Shown: piece by piece, positions 38,234 through 48,700 of the stretch
How the letters are laid out: each line of letters opens with the position of its first letter
Position numbering within the stretch: the stretch's first letter is position 1
Source: Mycolicibacterium sp. P1-5
Lineage (GTDB): Bacteria > Actinomycetota > Actinomycetes > Mycobacteriales > Mycobacteriaceae
NCBI RefSeq assembly: GCF_008329565.1
Contig: NZ_NPKT01000016.1
Location: 62,001 to 126,000 of the forward strand
Length of the DNA: 64,000 nt
Direction of reading: 5' to 3'
Notes under the pieces: generated by a model
The model's database searches: none
What the model was told of the DNA's origin: nothing
What the model saw: only the letters and a program-made list of their open reading frames with translations
Position numbers and translations under genes: made by a program

Positions 38234-39873
38234 CGCGCCCGCCTGGCACGAGAAATGATGCTCGCCAACAGCACCGCGCCGACGACGGCCCCGGCGAAGA
38301 TCAGCGCCACGTTGCGAGCCCGATGATCAGGCGCGACCGGCGGTGGCGGCGCCGACATCACCCGGGTCATCGAGCCAGGTGCCAACCGGTCACCGGGTGG
38401 CACGTTGAACGTCAGTGCTGCAACGGGGTCGACGACGCCGTAACCCACCTGATTGTCCACTCCGCGAGGCGGATTGTGCGCCGTCTGCAGAATGCGGTGG
38501 ATGATCTGGTTCGCGGTCAGAGTCGGGTACTTGGCCCGCACCAGCGCCGCGACACCGGACACGTACGCCGCCGAAAAGCTGGTGCCCCAGAACGGCATGT
38601 TCCGCTCGCCGGGACGCACCGGCGGGTAGGCGTTGACCGGTCCCCCCGTCTGCGGCGAGAGACCCATGACCCCGACGCCGGGCGCGGCCGCGGCCACCCA
38701 CGGCCCGGCCAGACTCTTGTTAATCGGCGCACCGGTGTTGTCGACCGCGCCAACCGAGAGCACGTAGTCGGAGAACCACGACGGCGAAGACACCGTCTTC
38801 ACTTGATGCCAGTCCCGGGGGTCCGAGGTGTCCAGCGGATCGAATGACGGGTTCTGCGCGCAGCCGTCCTCGCCCTCGTTCCCGGCGGCAGCGACGATCA
38901 CCGCGTCCTTGATCGTCGCCGCGTACCAAACCGCGGCACCGAGTGCGCGCTGATCCAGCGGGTCGGCAGCCGAGACGCAGGACGTCACGCTGATGTTGAT
39001 GACCTTGGCGCCCATGTTGGCGGCGTGCACGATTGCACTGGCCAGTGTGGCCACGGTGCCCGCTTTCTTGCGAGCCTCGTTGTCACCTGGACCCGGGTTC
39101 TCCGGCTCGTACGCCCGCGACGACTGCCGGATCGAGATCACCACCGCGTGCGGAGCCACCCCGGCGACCCCGTCCGGCGCTCCCGGTGGGGGTGGCGGTA
39201 CCTCGGGATCTTCGGGACCGTTGGGGTCCGGGTCGCCCGGACCGGAGGACGGCTGGTCCGGTGGCGGCGGCGGTGGTGGCGGTGGGGGTGGCGCCGGTTT
39301 GGTCTCGGTGACCGTCACCGGGACTGGTGGGGGCGGCGGCGCGGGCGGCGCCGGCGGCGCGCCAGGCGGGGGCGGCGCGGCGACGGCCGGCGGCGGGCCG
39401 GCAGGCGGCGGGAAGGCCGGAGCCGGCGGCATCGGAGCCGGCGGTGGGCCGCCCTGCAGTGCGGCACCGATGAGCGAGGCGACGATCGTGCCGTGCGCAT
39501 CGCAGTCCATCAGGCCGTCACCGCCCATGATGTAGTCGCCGCCGGGCACCACCGGTAGCCGCGGGCTGGGGTTGACCCCGGTGTCGATCACCGCCACCGG
39601 TACCCCGTTGCCGGTCGAGTACTGCCACGCTTTGACGACGTTGAGCATCGCCAAGTTCGGCGCGGGCAGCGCCACGCTGGGGTCGGCCACCGTGATGGTT
39701 CGGGCGCAGATGTTGCTCTGCCGCATCGGCTGATCCGGACGCGGTGGACCGTCCGGCGGAACCATCGACGGATCCACGGTGGGCGGCGGAATTGCTTGCG
39801 CTGCTGGAATATTGGCGATCAGACCGGTCAGCAGGATGACCGTCGTCGTCGCGGCGAACCGCTGTCCGATCAT
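38230..39873 (-). CDS. mycP2: ESX-2 mycosin subtilisin-like protease MycP2
   Basis: A 547-residue protein (Rv3886c about 550). ATG 39873 overlaps the eccD2 stop (ATGA); a longer frame upstream is antisense-like noise in eccD2. A signal peptide (to about residue 28) is followed by the triad: Asp in VAVIDTGVNPS, His in MDCDAHGTIVASLIG, and Ser in FWGTSFSAAYVSGVAALVR. An insertion of about 100 residues, mostly Pro/Ala/Gly (PPPPPPPPPPP runs), lies between His and Ser segments. A C-terminal helix with basic tail anchors it to the membrane. Mycosins stabilise the ESX membrane complex and process substrates. Confidence 0.96.
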   Translation of the reverse strand: MIGQRFAATTTVILLTGLIANIPAAQAIPPPTVDPSMVPPDGPPRPDQPMRQSNICARTITVADPSVALPAPNLAMLNVVKAWQYSTGNGVPVAVIDTGVNPSPRLPVVPGGDYIMGGDGLMDCDAHGTIVASLIGAALQGGPPPAPMPPAPAFPPPAGPPPAVAAPPPPGAPPAPPAPPPPPVPVTVTETKPAPPPPPPPPPPPDQPSSGPGDPDPNGPEDPEVPPPPPGAPDGVAGVAPHAVVISIRQSSRAYEPENPGPGDNEARKKAGTVATLASAIVHAANMGAKVINISVTSCVSAADPLDQRALGAAVWYAATIKDAVIVAAAGNEGEDGCAQNPSFDPLDTSDPRDWHQVKTVSSPSWFSDYVLSVGAVDNTGAPINKSLAGPWVAAAAPGVGVMGLSPQTGGPVNAYPPVRPGERNMPFWGTSFSAAYVSGVAALVRAKYPTLTANQIIHRILQTAHNPPRGVDNQVGYGVVDPVAALTFNVPPGDRLAPGSMTRVMSAPPPPVAPDHRARNVALIFAGAVVGAVLLASIISRARRAR

Positions 39874-41351
39874 CGCATTCTGACCCAGGTGAACAACCCG
39901 CCGATCCAGGCGGCCAGCGGGAACGCGGCCACGATCGCCGCCAGCTCCAGCCATTCGGCGACCATACGCACCAAAGGTGTGAACCGGGTGACCGGAACCA
40001 GCAGCGCCGCAGCCAAACCGGCACCGGCGAAGATCGCCGCGGCGACCGCACCCCACAACAGTGCCGCACCCGAATCGGCCGGCGCGTGCAGGACGTAGCG
40101 GATGACCCCGACGCACAGCGCGGCGGCGGCCCCCAGCACCAGGGCGACGGCCTGTCGCTTGTCCGCGAACGAGCGGCCGCGGCTGATGAAGATGAGCACG
40201 AACAGCCCGGCCAGCACGGCGGCGGCAATGCTCTTGCCCTGACCGGGCATCAGAGTTGCCCACACCGCGGCCGGCAGCGCGATCGCGGCGGCCACGCAGA
40301 TGCCGGTGAGCACGCTGTTGGCCCGTCTTGCAGCCTCGCTGATGATCGCGCCCGTCGGAGTGGTGTCCGGATTCGGGTCGTCCTCGGCCTCGTCGTCGAC
40401 AGGTGAAACGGTGTCGACCGGCAGTCCGTCGCTTCGGCGGAACAGGTCGCGCCCGGTGATGGAACCGAAGTGCGGCGGACGAATTCGCGCCGTCCACAGC
40501 GCAAAGGTCGGCGCGAGCGTCAGAAGGAGGAGCAGACCGATCAGCGCGCACATGCCCAGCCACTGAGCTGGGATCGGGTTCCACATCCGGGCGACACCCA
40601 GCAGGGCGCCGATGCCGCACAGAGTCACCACCGTCGCGGCGACCGTGACGTGGCGTCCGGTCATCGTGACCACGCCGGCGGTGAGCACTGCGGCCGCGAG
40701 CGCGGCGATGAACACGTGCGCAGCCCCGACACCGCCGGGGGCCGCAGCCGCAAAGCCGAACGCCAACAGCGGGACGGCCAGCCATGCGAAGCCGCTCAGC
40801 AGATCTGCGCGCTGCGGCCACCAGCGCCACATCGAACCGGCGCCCACAGCGAGAAGCAGGCCGGTCACGGCCGTGACGATGGCCGGAATCGCCGAATCGG
40901 TGTGCAGCCGGGTATGGACACCGAGCCCGAGTACAGAGAGCACCACCATCGCCAGGACCGCCATCGCGGTATGCGCGGCGGTCTCGGCGGTCACCGGAGC
41001 GAATAGTCTCTTGCCGACTCGGGCCAGGCCCGTCGACAGCGATTCGTACTGTGGCTCGAAGGACTCGCCCTCCTGTGCCGGGACCAGGACCAGCGTGGCC
41101 CCGTCCTCGACACCGAGTTCGTCCAGCGTCTTGGTGACGTCCAGCCGAGTGCCGTTGGCCCGGTTCAGCTCATATGCAGTGCCGGGATCGAGACCGGGCA
41201 CGCCGCGGCGCTTGAGCTCTTCATTGAGCAGCTCAACGACGTTATCGATGAACACTTCGACCGGCACCGACGCCGGATAGACCTGGGAGACAAGGTGTTC
41301 GCCGCAGATCACCGCGACCGCGCAGCGAGCCGGAAACGAGACCTTGGCCAT
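39870..41351 (-). CDS. eccD2: ESX-2 membrane channel component EccD2
   Basis: A 493-residue protein (Rv3887c 509). The N-terminal 90 residues form a ubiquitin-like domain (AVAVICGEHLVSQVYPASVP); about eleven membrane helices follow from residue 125. EccD dimers form the central membrane vestibule of the ESX complex. The start overlaps the stop of the upstream ParA-like gene by one base (TGATG). Confidence 0.95.
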   Translation of the reverse strand: MAKVSFPARCAVAVICGEHLVSQVYPASVPVEVFIDNVVELLNEELKRRGVPGLDPGTAYELNRANGTRLDVTKTLDELGVEDGATLVLVPAQEGESFEPQYESLSTGLARVGKRLFAPVTAETAAHTAMAVLAMVVLSVLGLGVHTRLHTDSAIPAIVTAVTGLLLAVGAGSMWRWWPQRADLLSGFAWLAVPLLAFGFAAAAPGGVGAAHVFIAALAAAVLTAGVVTMTGRHVTVAATVVTLCGIGALLGVARMWNPIPAQWLGMCALIGLLLLLTLAPTFALWTARIRPPHFGSITGRDLFRRSDGLPVDTVSPVDDEAEDDPNPDTTPTGAIISEAARRANSVLTGICVAAAIALPAAVWATLMPGQGKSIAAAVLAGLFVLIFISRGRSFADKRQAVALVLGAAAALCVGVIRYVLHAPADSGAALLWGAVAAAIFAGAGLAAALLVPVTRFTPLVRMVAEWLELAAIVAAFPLAAWIGGLFTWVRMR

Positions 41352-42382
41352 CAGCGCGGCCTATCGGCGTCCGGGATGTACTTGTCGGCCAATGCAGCAG
41401 TGATCTCGAACAACCGCAGCCGAGTTTTCTTCTGCAGCTCGTGCTGTGCGTCGATGATGCCGCCCTTGGCCAGATGTGGGTCGTAGGGCATGAATTCGAC
41501 GGAGGCGCCGGACTGGCTGAACCGCTCGGTCAGATACTTGCGCGCGTCGGAGTCGTAGTTGTTGCGGCTGTCGTTGAGGATCACCATGCTGCGCGACACC
41601 AGCTCGTGGTAGCCCAGCGAGCGCAACAGGTCGATGGACCGGGTCACCGGCAGCGACGTGTCGGCGGTGAGTCCCGACACGAACACCAGGGTGTCGCACG
41701 CGTCGAACACCGCCTTCATGACGGGGTGCTCGAGATCGTCGGCGGTGTCGACCAGGATCACGTTGTGGGTGCGACGCAGCCGCGACAGCACGCCGGTGAA
41801 CATCGCAGGTACCAGCGGGCGGGGCTGGTCGGACGCGCGGTTGCCCGCCAGCACATCGAGCCCGATCTGGTTCTGCCCCAAGTGCTCTCGGATGTCGGCG
41901 TAGCCCTGGACATCGGTGTCGTTGAGGACAGCCGAGTAGTCACCCGGCGGCGCCTCGTCGATACGGCCTGCCAGCGTTCCGAAGCCGGGTGCGGCGTCGA
42001 TGGCCACCACGTTCTCCGGCCGACATTCCCGGAGAACCGCGCCGACACTGGCGGTCATCGTCGTCTTGCCGACGCCGCCTTTGCCGGAGACGAAGCCGAT
42101 CACGTACTGCTTGCGGATGTGCCTGCGGATCCGTTCGCGCAGTTCGCGATAGTGCCGCTCGCCGGGTGACTCACCGAGGTTGATGGTTTTGAACGAGGCG
42201 TTGTAGATGAACTTGCGCCACCCAGAACCCGGCGGGATCTTGCGCGGCGCCACCATGTCCGAGATGCGCAGGGTGCCGGACACGGAGTCGGAGTGTCCAC
42301 GGTGGTGTGCACCGAAGCTTTCGCGACCGACCGGATCGCGAGGGTCGGCGGAACGCGGTGGTTCGTTCCAGGGATTGGTCAC
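41351..42382 (-). CDS. ESX-2 ParA/MinD-like ATPase (Rv3888c homologue)
   Basis: A 343-residue protein (Rv3888c 341). A short hydrophilic N-terminus is followed by GWRKFIYNASFKTINLGESP, a motif shared with the Rv3860-like protein. A deviant Walker A GKGGVGKTTMTASVG, Walker A' VAIDAAPGFGTL and VILVDTADD follow. It belongs to the EspI family; EspI of ESX-1 lowers secretion when ATP is low. Its position between espG2 and eccD2 matches ESX-2. A regulatory or cargo-organising role is inferred. Confidence 0.92.
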   Translation of the reverse strand: MTNPWNEPPRSADPRDPVGRESFGAHHRGHSDSVSGTLRISDMVAPRKIPPGSGWRKFIYNASFKTINLGESPGERHYRELRERIRRHIRKQYVIGFVSGKGGVGKTTMTASVGAVLRECRPENVVAIDAAPGFGTLAGRIDEAPPGDYSAVLNDTDVQGYADIREHLGQNQIGLDVLAGNRASDQPRPLVPAMFTGVLSRLRRTHNVILVDTADDLEHPVMKAVFDACDTLVFVSGLTADTSLPVTRSIDLLRSLGYHELVSRSMVILNDSRNNYDSDARKYLTERFSQSGASVEFMPYDPHLAKGGIIDAQHELQKKTRLRLFEITAALADKYIPDADRPR

Positions 42383-43216
42383 CTAGACAACCTTTCTGTG
42401 CGAGTACCACTCGTCTTCTGCGGGCAGTCGGCGAACCATCTTCAACACCGCGGACGCGATGTTGGCGGCTGACCCGGGCGAAATGATCATCCACGATTTT
42501 TCACCGCGCGTGACGTGTTCGGACACCAGCCTGCCGTGCGGGGTGTCCATGATGGTCACCGCCCCCGGCTCGATGTGCGAACGTGCGGGCCCGCCGGTTA
42601 CACCGGACTGGATGGCCACCACCGATGCCTGCGCCGACCGGTCGGTGTCGGCGGCCGTCGTCAGCATGGTGACCTGGTCACTGTCGAACCTCCGGTCGAG
42701 CAGAAAGGTTCGCAAGCTCGCCTGATCGTGCACGGCGGCAAGCAGTTCAGGGACGTCGAGAGTGACCGGCCGCAACGACGCCGGCTTCATCTCGCCGCAG
42801 AGCCGCTCGATCTGTGAGTTGATCAGCATGCCGGCCGACTCTTCAGAACTCGCGGTACCCACGCCGGACATCCGCACCAGGATTCCATTGCGTTCCAACG
42901 CAACCCACCACTGGGCGAAGCGCGCCAGCAGGACGCGTTCCGGTTCTGAGCCATGCGCGGGCGTCTGGGCATAGAACAGCAGGGCAACATCCCGGCGGGA
43001 CAAAACAGTCAGCCATTCCAGCACCGCCTCGTCGACGCGCCCTGCGCCGGTGACGACACCCGCTGCGCGCAGCTCGGCGGCGATGGGATGCGCCAGAGCC
43101 ATCTCCGCGGTCTCGACACTGGGCAGATGTGGCCGAAGGCCGAGTTCTGGTGCCACTACTTCGATGCCGGACAACACCTGCAGGACCCACAGGCCGTCCA
43201 CTGTCGTCGTCAACAT
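42383..43216 (-). CDS. espG2: ESX-2 PE/PPE chaperone EspG2
   Basis: A 277-residue protein (Rv3889c 276). The EspG fold starts TTTVDGLWVLQVLSGIEVVAPELGL-like and includes LLARFAQWWVALERNGILVRM. EspG proteins bind the hh motif at the tip of the PPE partner and keep PE-PPE dimers soluble for targeting. The PE and PPE of this locus are the natural cargo. It abuts the ParA-like gene directly. Confidence 0.94.
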   Translation of the reverse strand: MLTTTVDGLWVLQVLSGIEVVAPELGLRPHLPSVETAEMALAHPIAAELRAAGVVTGAGRVDEAVLEWLTVLSRRDVALLFYAQTPAHGSEPERVLLARFAQWWVALERNGILVRMSGVGTASSEESAGMLINSQIERLCGEMKPASLRPVTLDVPELLAAVHDQASLRTFLLDRRFDSDQVTMLTTAADTDRSAQASVVAIQSGVTGGPARSHIEPGAVTIMDTPHGRLVSEHVTRGEKSWMIISPGSAANIASAVLKMVRRLPAEDEWYSHRKVV

Positions 43217-43296
43217 ATCTTTCCCCGAATATGCAACGTCCCAGACAGACAGCAGGGGCGCACCGACCGTGCGCCCCCACCGGCTGGAAACGTCGG

Positions 43297-43581
43297 TTAG
43301 AAGAGGTTGCCCATCTGGAGGTCGGTCTGATGCGCGCTGTCGTTCACGTTGCTGATCGTCGTGCCGTGCTGGTTCATCGTGTCGATGAGTCCCTGTAGGC
43401 CCTGCAGCATCTGCATCTGGGCCTCGTGGAACGAGCCCGCCGCAGCGCCCTGGAAGAAGTCGGCAATTGCGTTGGTGCGCTGCAGGATATCGTCGTGGAT
43501 CTCCATGAGCTGAGCTGATCGCTGGCCGACGTCGGAGGCGAAATCGGCGACGCCGCCGTGGTTGTACGTGATGTTGTCCAT
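43297..43581 (-). CDS. esxC: EsxC, WXG100-like secreted protein with degenerate motif
   Basis: A 94-residue protein (Rv3890c 95). Helix-turn-helix hairpin expected. The turn, normally WxG, reads FFQGAAAGSF, so Trp is Phe; Rv3890c has a similar FAG as I recall, so this is a family trait, not decay. It ends with DLQMGNLF, without a clear YxxxD/E signal. It forms a dimer with EsxD. ATG 43581 is preceded by an AGGG-type site. Confidence 0.94.
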   Translation of the reverse strand: MDNITYNHGGVADFASDVGQRSAQLMEIHDDILQRTNAIADFFQGAAAGSFHEAQMQMLQGLQGLIDTMNQHGTTISNVNDSAHQTDLQMGNLF

Positions 43582-43611
43582 GATGAGGTCCCTTTCGTAG
43601 GTGGTCTGGGG

Positions 43612-43917
43612 TCAGGCGTTCGCGGCGAAGCTGGTGAGGCTGTGAGCGGCGTCGGCCTCGTGCTGCTCCATCATCGAAGCCGCCTGGCTCAGGCCGTGGG
43701 CCAGGCGCGTGCCGCCGGTGATCGTCTGCTGCAGGTCGTGATTGATCTGCGCGGCGGTGTTCACCGATGCCAGCTGGGCCTGCCCACCCCAGACCGCGGA
43801 GCCCAGACCTTCGTGGTGGCTGAGGTAGCCATTGGCGATAGCCGTGGCGTGCTCGAGGGCCGATTCGATGGCCTGCTGGGTGCTGCGCAGCACCTCCGGT
43901 GTGACGACGAGTGTCAT
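43612..43917 (-). CDS. esxD: EsxD, WXG100-family secreted protein
   Basis: A 101-residue protein (Rv3891c 107). The WxG turn is intact in SAVWGGQAQLAS. The C-terminal helix (HGLSQAASMMEQHEADAAHS) has no perfect YxxxD/E; the C-terminal export signal may rest on the partner or PE. GGGAGAAG precedes ATG 43917. It probably partners EsxC, encoded 30 bases downstream. Confidence 0.94.
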   Translation of the reverse strand: MTLVVTPEVLRSTQQAIESALEHATAIANGYLSHHEGLGSAVWGGQAQLASVNTAAQINHDLQQTITGGTRLAHGLSQAASMMEQHEADAAHSLTSFAANA

Positions 43918-44043
43918 GTGCTTCTCCCTTTGCTGATTGAGTCCGGGTTGGTGATGTGTTGTCGAGTATCGAGTGAGGGTGGACCAGCTGTCACTTCACC
44001 CACTGGCAAACGTTGACGGACGCACCCCCTATTGACGATGGCG

Positions 44044-45285
44044 TTAACTGAGTCGCGAATCGCGCTGCGGATCATGCCCGACGACGACCTGCGCGCGCGC
44101 AACGTCGTCTTTGCTGTTCTCCCCTTTGCCCTGGCCGAGCATGCCCGCACTTGCGGGTGACATCGGCATCCCGCCGCCACCCATCGGCGACGCGGTCGGA
44201 CCACGAACTTCGGCGGCGCTCAGCAGGCCGGTCTTCAGCGACATCGGCCGGCCGGAGTTCTCCGGAGCAAAGCTGCTCGTCGGCCGCGTGTAGCTCGTCA
44301 GGCCCGCTCCTGGCATACCGCCGCCGCCTCCGCCGCCAATACCTCCGCCGGCGCCACCACCGCCAATACCGCCGGCCCCGCCGGCGGGCGCACTGGCCTT
44401 TACCAGGTCAGCGGCCGGCATCGCCGCATCAGCACCTTTCATCCCGCTCATCAGGCCGCCGAGTTGGCCCATCATCGACTGCGGGAGGCTCGACAGGCCC
44501 TGGAAGGCCTGCATCGGCGCCTGGAACATGCCCATCAGCGGCTGCATGGCGCCCATCGCCGCCTGCATCGGCTGCATCATCATCGAGCTCATCTCACCGC
44601 CGGCGGCGGCAGGCGCGGAAGCCGTCTGACCCGCCATCTGGGTGACCTGACCGCTGCCCTGCGTGGCCGCCTGCATGCCGGTCGTCCCCGCGGCCTGGGC
44701 GACTGCCGCCGCAGCGGACGCGCCCGCCGCCGGCGAGGCGCCCAGCGGTGCCAGCGGAGGCGGGACCGCCAACGCCGCGACGAGGGCGGCCAGCGCCGCG
44801 CCGTAGGCCGCGCCTGCACCGGAGTTGTGCGGCCAGTGCTCGCCGTAGTACTCGGTGTCCAGCGCGACGATCGCCGGGGTGAGCGCACCGAGGACGGCTG
44901 GGTTGATTCCCACGTCAGCGGCCTGCTCGGTGCGATTGGCAATAGAGACTTCCGCCGGGATCATCGACGACACCGCGGTCTCGTACGCGGATACCGCGCT
45001 CGCGGCGATCGGCGGCTTTTCCTGCACCCACCCGGCCAACAGCTGCAGCGCAGTGTTGAGTCCGGTGACCGCCGTCATCGAACTCATCCCGCCGATGCCC
45101 TCAAAATTCAGCGAGGTGACGGCGGTGTTCAGCTGCGACATAGAGAAGGCCAGCTCATTGCTGCCCATCAGCGCCTGCCAGGCGGCGCCGCTGGCCATCG
45201 TCGTCGCCGTACCGCCCGCCCCCGGCCCTATGAGCCGGAGGTAGTTGGTTTCAGGCGTCGAACACGGCCATGCGGGATCTGCCAT
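44044..45285 (-). CDS. PPE69: PPE-type protein, PPE69 homologue
   Basis: A 413-residue protein (PPE69 about 399). It starts MADPAWPCSTPETNYLRL; the canonical PPE tripeptide is TPE here, as in PPE69. Helices with a EspG-binding tip (WVQEKPPIAASAVSAYETA) and the conserved INPAVLGALTPAIVALDTEY match the family. The C-terminal half is low-complexity Met/Ala/Gly (MQAAMGAMQPLMGMFQAP, GGGGGGMPG) and ends FTRP-like (YTRPTSSFAPENSGRP). It is exported with the PE partner encoded upstream. Confidence 0.92.
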   Translation of the reverse strand: MADPAWPCSTPETNYLRLIGPGAGGTATTMASGAAWQALMGSNELAFSMSQLNTAVTSLNFEGIGGMSSMTAVTGLNTALQLLAGWVQEKPPIAASAVSAYETAVSSMIPAEVSIANRTEQAADVGINPAVLGALTPAIVALDTEYYGEHWPHNSGAGAAYGAALAALVAALAVPPPLAPLGASPAAGASAAAAVAQAAGTTGMQAATQGSGQVTQMAGQTASAPAAAGGEMSSMMMQPMQAAMGAMQPLMGMFQAPMQAFQGLSSLPQSMMGQLGGLMSGMKGADAAMPAADLVKASAPAGGAGGIGGGGAGGGIGGGGGGGMPGAGLTSYTRPTSSFAPENSGRPMSLKTGLLSAAEVRGPTASPMGGGGMPMSPASAGMLGQGKGENSKDDVARAQVVVGHDPQRDSRLS

Positions 45286-45289
45286 CGAT

Positions 45290-45589
45290 CTAGAGGGCTA
45301 AAGCCGTGTTATTGAGGACGTCGGTGGCCGTGTAGGTCGCTGCCGCCAGCTCCTGGGCGCCAGCGAACATGCCGCGATTCGCCAGGTGCTCGGTGGCAGT
45401 AGTGACGTATGAGGCCCCTGCGGCATTGAGGGCCGCAGCGAACTGTGCGGAATCCAGATCCGCGCCCATCGGCAATACACCCATCAGCGCCTCCGAGGCG
45501 GCCGAGGTTGCGGCGCCCATTTCTGCGCTGAGGCTCGTCTCGGTTGTTGCAGATGTCGAGACAGCGGCCGCATTTACATTCAAAACCAT
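45290..45589 (-). CDS. PE36: PE-type protein, PE36 homologue
   Basis: A 99-residue protein. ATG 45589 (MVLNVNAAAVSTSATTETSL) is chosen because GGAGGAG lies six bases upstream; a farther frame start (45709) overlaps eccC2 and includes implausible Cys-rich residues. The helical hairpin lacks the Pro-Glu pair, as is common in ESX-2 PE36. The gene stops five bases before the PPE start, the usual PE-PPE pairing. Confidence 0.88.
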   Translation of the reverse strand: MVLNVNAAAVSTSATTETSLSAEMGAATSAASEALMGVLPMGADLDSAQFAAALNAAGASYVTTATEHLANRGMFAGAQELAAATYTATDVLNNTALAL

Positions 45590-45635
45590 GTTGCTCTCCT
45601 CCCGGTAATCACAGGCGTACCTGCGATCTTGCCTC

Positions 45636-45641
45636 ATACTA
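45636..45641 (-). promoter_or_regulatory. Candidate internal promoter -10 for the PE-PPE-esx genes
   Basis: On the minus strand TAGTAT fits TANNNT. It would give a transcript start about 40 bases upstream of the PE start, whose ribosome site GGAGGAG is strong. The gap between eccC2 and PE (116 bases) is one of the largest in the cluster, which also favours an internal promoter. Confidence 0.4.
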
Positions 45642-45705
45642 GAGTGTGCTGGCGACCTAAGGCTACTTATGTCTTTGCAAACGCAGCTAATTCGCTGGCG
45701 GTCGC

Positions 45706-48700
45706 TCACTCTGGCGTTCCAACCAATACTCCTTCCATCGCGCCGTCGGTAGTCACCATCAATCCGCGACCCGGTGGAAGTTGCTGAGCACTGATGCGTC
45801 CGAACACCTTCACGGTCTGCGGATCGTTGTCCATGAACAGCGTGGGAGCCCGTGATCCGGTGAGCTTCTGCAGGAACGGACTCATCGCGGAGACCCCGGC
45901 CCAGTTGCCCGGCAGCCGGGTCACGATGACGTGTAATCCGATCTCCCGGCTGCGTTCGATCAGCGGCCAGAGTGGCGCTGTCGCTGCGGCCTTGCCGATG
46001 GCCCCGCTGGGCCGCAACTCCTGTTCATCGTCGATCAGCACGAAGTGGTGCGGCCCGGTCCAGGTCGACCGGGTCAGCAGCTCTTCCTGACTCAGCCCGG
46101 ATGGCGGCAGCCGGTCCCGCATCATCTCGGCCAGCTCGGCCAGCACGTGGTCGATGTCATCGGGGGTGTAGGCATAGGCCCGCACCTGCGGCCCCTGGAT
46201 CTTGCCGATCAGGCTGGTTTTCGGGTCGACGATGGTGATCTGCGCCTGTTCCGGCGACAACCGCGCGGCGATCGCCTGCCCAAAGGCGGCGAGGCTGCTG
46301 GTCTTGCCGCAGCCCTGCCGCCCGACCACCAGCAGGTTGGGCGTCTGCCGACTCGGCAGGGCCACCGCTTGGAGCGCGCTCTCGCCCATCGCGAACGGGA
46401 TGTCCAGGCTGTCGGCAGTGTCCGGATACGCCGCGATGATCTCGCGCAGGCCGATGCGTTCGGGCAGACGGGCCAGCGTCTCGATCTTGCCCGCACCGGT
46501 CTGCGCGGCGATCACCTGACCGACCTGCCGGGTGGGGATCCGCTCACCGTCGGGGCCGACGATCTCAGGCAGTCCGATCAACAGTTCCTGGCTCAGCCTC
46601 GTGACCCCGAAACCAGGTCGGTCCAACGTGTTTCGGGCAGCCCGGCGGTGTTCCATGCCGGTGCCCATCTGCGTTTCGTCAGGGTTACTCAGCCGCAACT
46701 GGACTCGCGCGTTGGACACGTTGAGCAGCGCCTGCTTCTGGCCGACCAGCCAGCCGCTGGCACTGGTGGCGACGTGGATGCCATAGGACAGACCCTGGCG
46801 CGCGATCGAGATGGCCCGATCCCCCATGCCGTTGTCCTTGTCATACAAGTCCCCGAAGTTGTCGATGACCAGGAGAATATCGCCGAATTTGTCGTCGGGA
46901 TCGGTGCCGCCGCCGCCGGCCGCCCCGAACCGACGCTCGCGGAACTCGCCGATGTCCATCTGATAGCGCTTGAAAGACGCTTCCCGCGCCCGGATCAGAC
47001 CTTCGATCGTGGCCAGCGTGCGCGACACACCCTCGGTGTCGGTAAGGCTGACGACGCCTGCCACGTGCGGCAGGTCTTCGATCGGGTAGAGCGAGGCACC
47101 CAGACAGAAGAACGTCACCCGCTCGGGCCGGTACATCAGTGCCGCCGAGGTGACCAGCGTCATCAGCGTCGTGGACTTACCGCGCTGGGCGGTTGCGACC
47201 ACCATGATGTTGTCCATCTCGGCGTCGATGACATGCACCCGCTGGGCGTGGTCCTCCGGGAAGTCTTCGATGCCGACCGGAACGATCAGCCCCGGGTTCT
47301 GTCCGTAGTCCACCCACCACGGCTTGCCCCGCCAGCGCTCCACCAGAGTGTCGGCAGTCTCGCCGACTTCCAGTGGCGGCAACCAGATCTGGTGCGGCGC
47401 CCGGGCCGGGTGCGATACCAAAGACTCCCTGATGACGTCGAGCAGCTTCTTTTTCTTGAAACCGTCTGCGTGGTAGAGGAATTCGTCAGGCTCCTCGGGA
47501 GCTTCAGCGTCGGCGAGTGCCGCGTTGTCCTCAGCGGACAGCGGCTGGTACTCCCACGTCAGTGGGCGCGGCGCAGTGAAGCTGACGTCCACCGTGGTGT
47601 CGGTGGTCACCACCTTCTTCGGCACGACGAACGGTGCCGAGACATAGAAGCAGCGGAACTGTTCGAGTTCGCGCGGCCCGACTTTGAGCAGTCCGTAGCC
47701 GGCCTCTTTGGAGGGCAGGTGCAGGGCGGCGTCGCTGCCGATGACATCGCGGGAATCCTCGGCGGTCTCTGCGCGCAGCGCGACGCGGAAGGCGATGTTG
47801 CTCTTGGCTTTACTCAACGACGACAGGTCCAGTCGTTGGCCGCCGAGGGTGAAGAAGACGTTACACCCTCGGCCCTCCTGCCCGATGTGGATGACCAGGT
47901 CGATCCACTCGGGGTGATGATGGAACAACTCGAGGTACTCGTCGATGATGACGAGCAGGATCGGGACGGGCTCGAGGTCGCGGCCGGCCAGTCGCATCTC
48001 TTCGTACTCGTTGGCGTCACGCGCACCGGCGTCCTTGAAAAGGCGGTAGCGACGGGCGATTTCGCCATCGATGGCTTTGCGCATCCGCTCGGCGAGGTGA
48101 CGGTCATCCTTACCGAGGTTGGACAGCGAGCCCGCTACGTGGGGCAAGCCCGCGAGGTCTTGGGCGGCCGACTCGAACTTCATGTCGACGAAGATCACGA
48201 TGAACGTCTCCGGCGAGTGGGTCAGTGCGATCCCATTACACAGCGACAGGAAGTACTCGGACTTGCCCGAGCCCGAGGTGCCGATCACCACGGAATGGAA
48301 GCCGAAGCCACCGAAGTCCTTGGCTCGCAACACGATGTACTGGAGTTCACCACCCGGCTTGACGCCGACCGGCACGACAGCCCACTTCGGATCGCCGCGG
48401 CCGCGGCTTTCCGCCCAGAGCCGATCCACGTCGAGACGCCGCGGATCGGTGATACCCAACGCCCGCAACAATTCTCCGCCTTGGCTGTCGGTCTCCGACA
48501 ATTCGCCCGCGGTCATCGGCGACCACCGGGCCAGCGCACGCGCATAGCGGTCTGCCGTGCTCTCGGCGAGCATGTCGGCGACAGCGTAAAAGGCATTGCG
48601 GTGCCGCAAGCGTCCTTCACGCAGACTGAAGCGTTCCTCTTCGTCGGAGAATCCGACTCCGATGCCGGGCCTGGATGCCAAGCGCAGCACGGTGATTCCA

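Noticed and set aside
39874..40830. N-terminal extension of the mycP2 frame
   Set aside because: It lies inside eccD2 in another frame and is Arg/Gly-rich without structure; the signal peptide at 39873 marks the true start.
43297..43581. Loss of function of EsxC through missing Trp
   Set aside because: As I recall, Rv3890c also lacks the Trp at the turn, so the change is a family trait.
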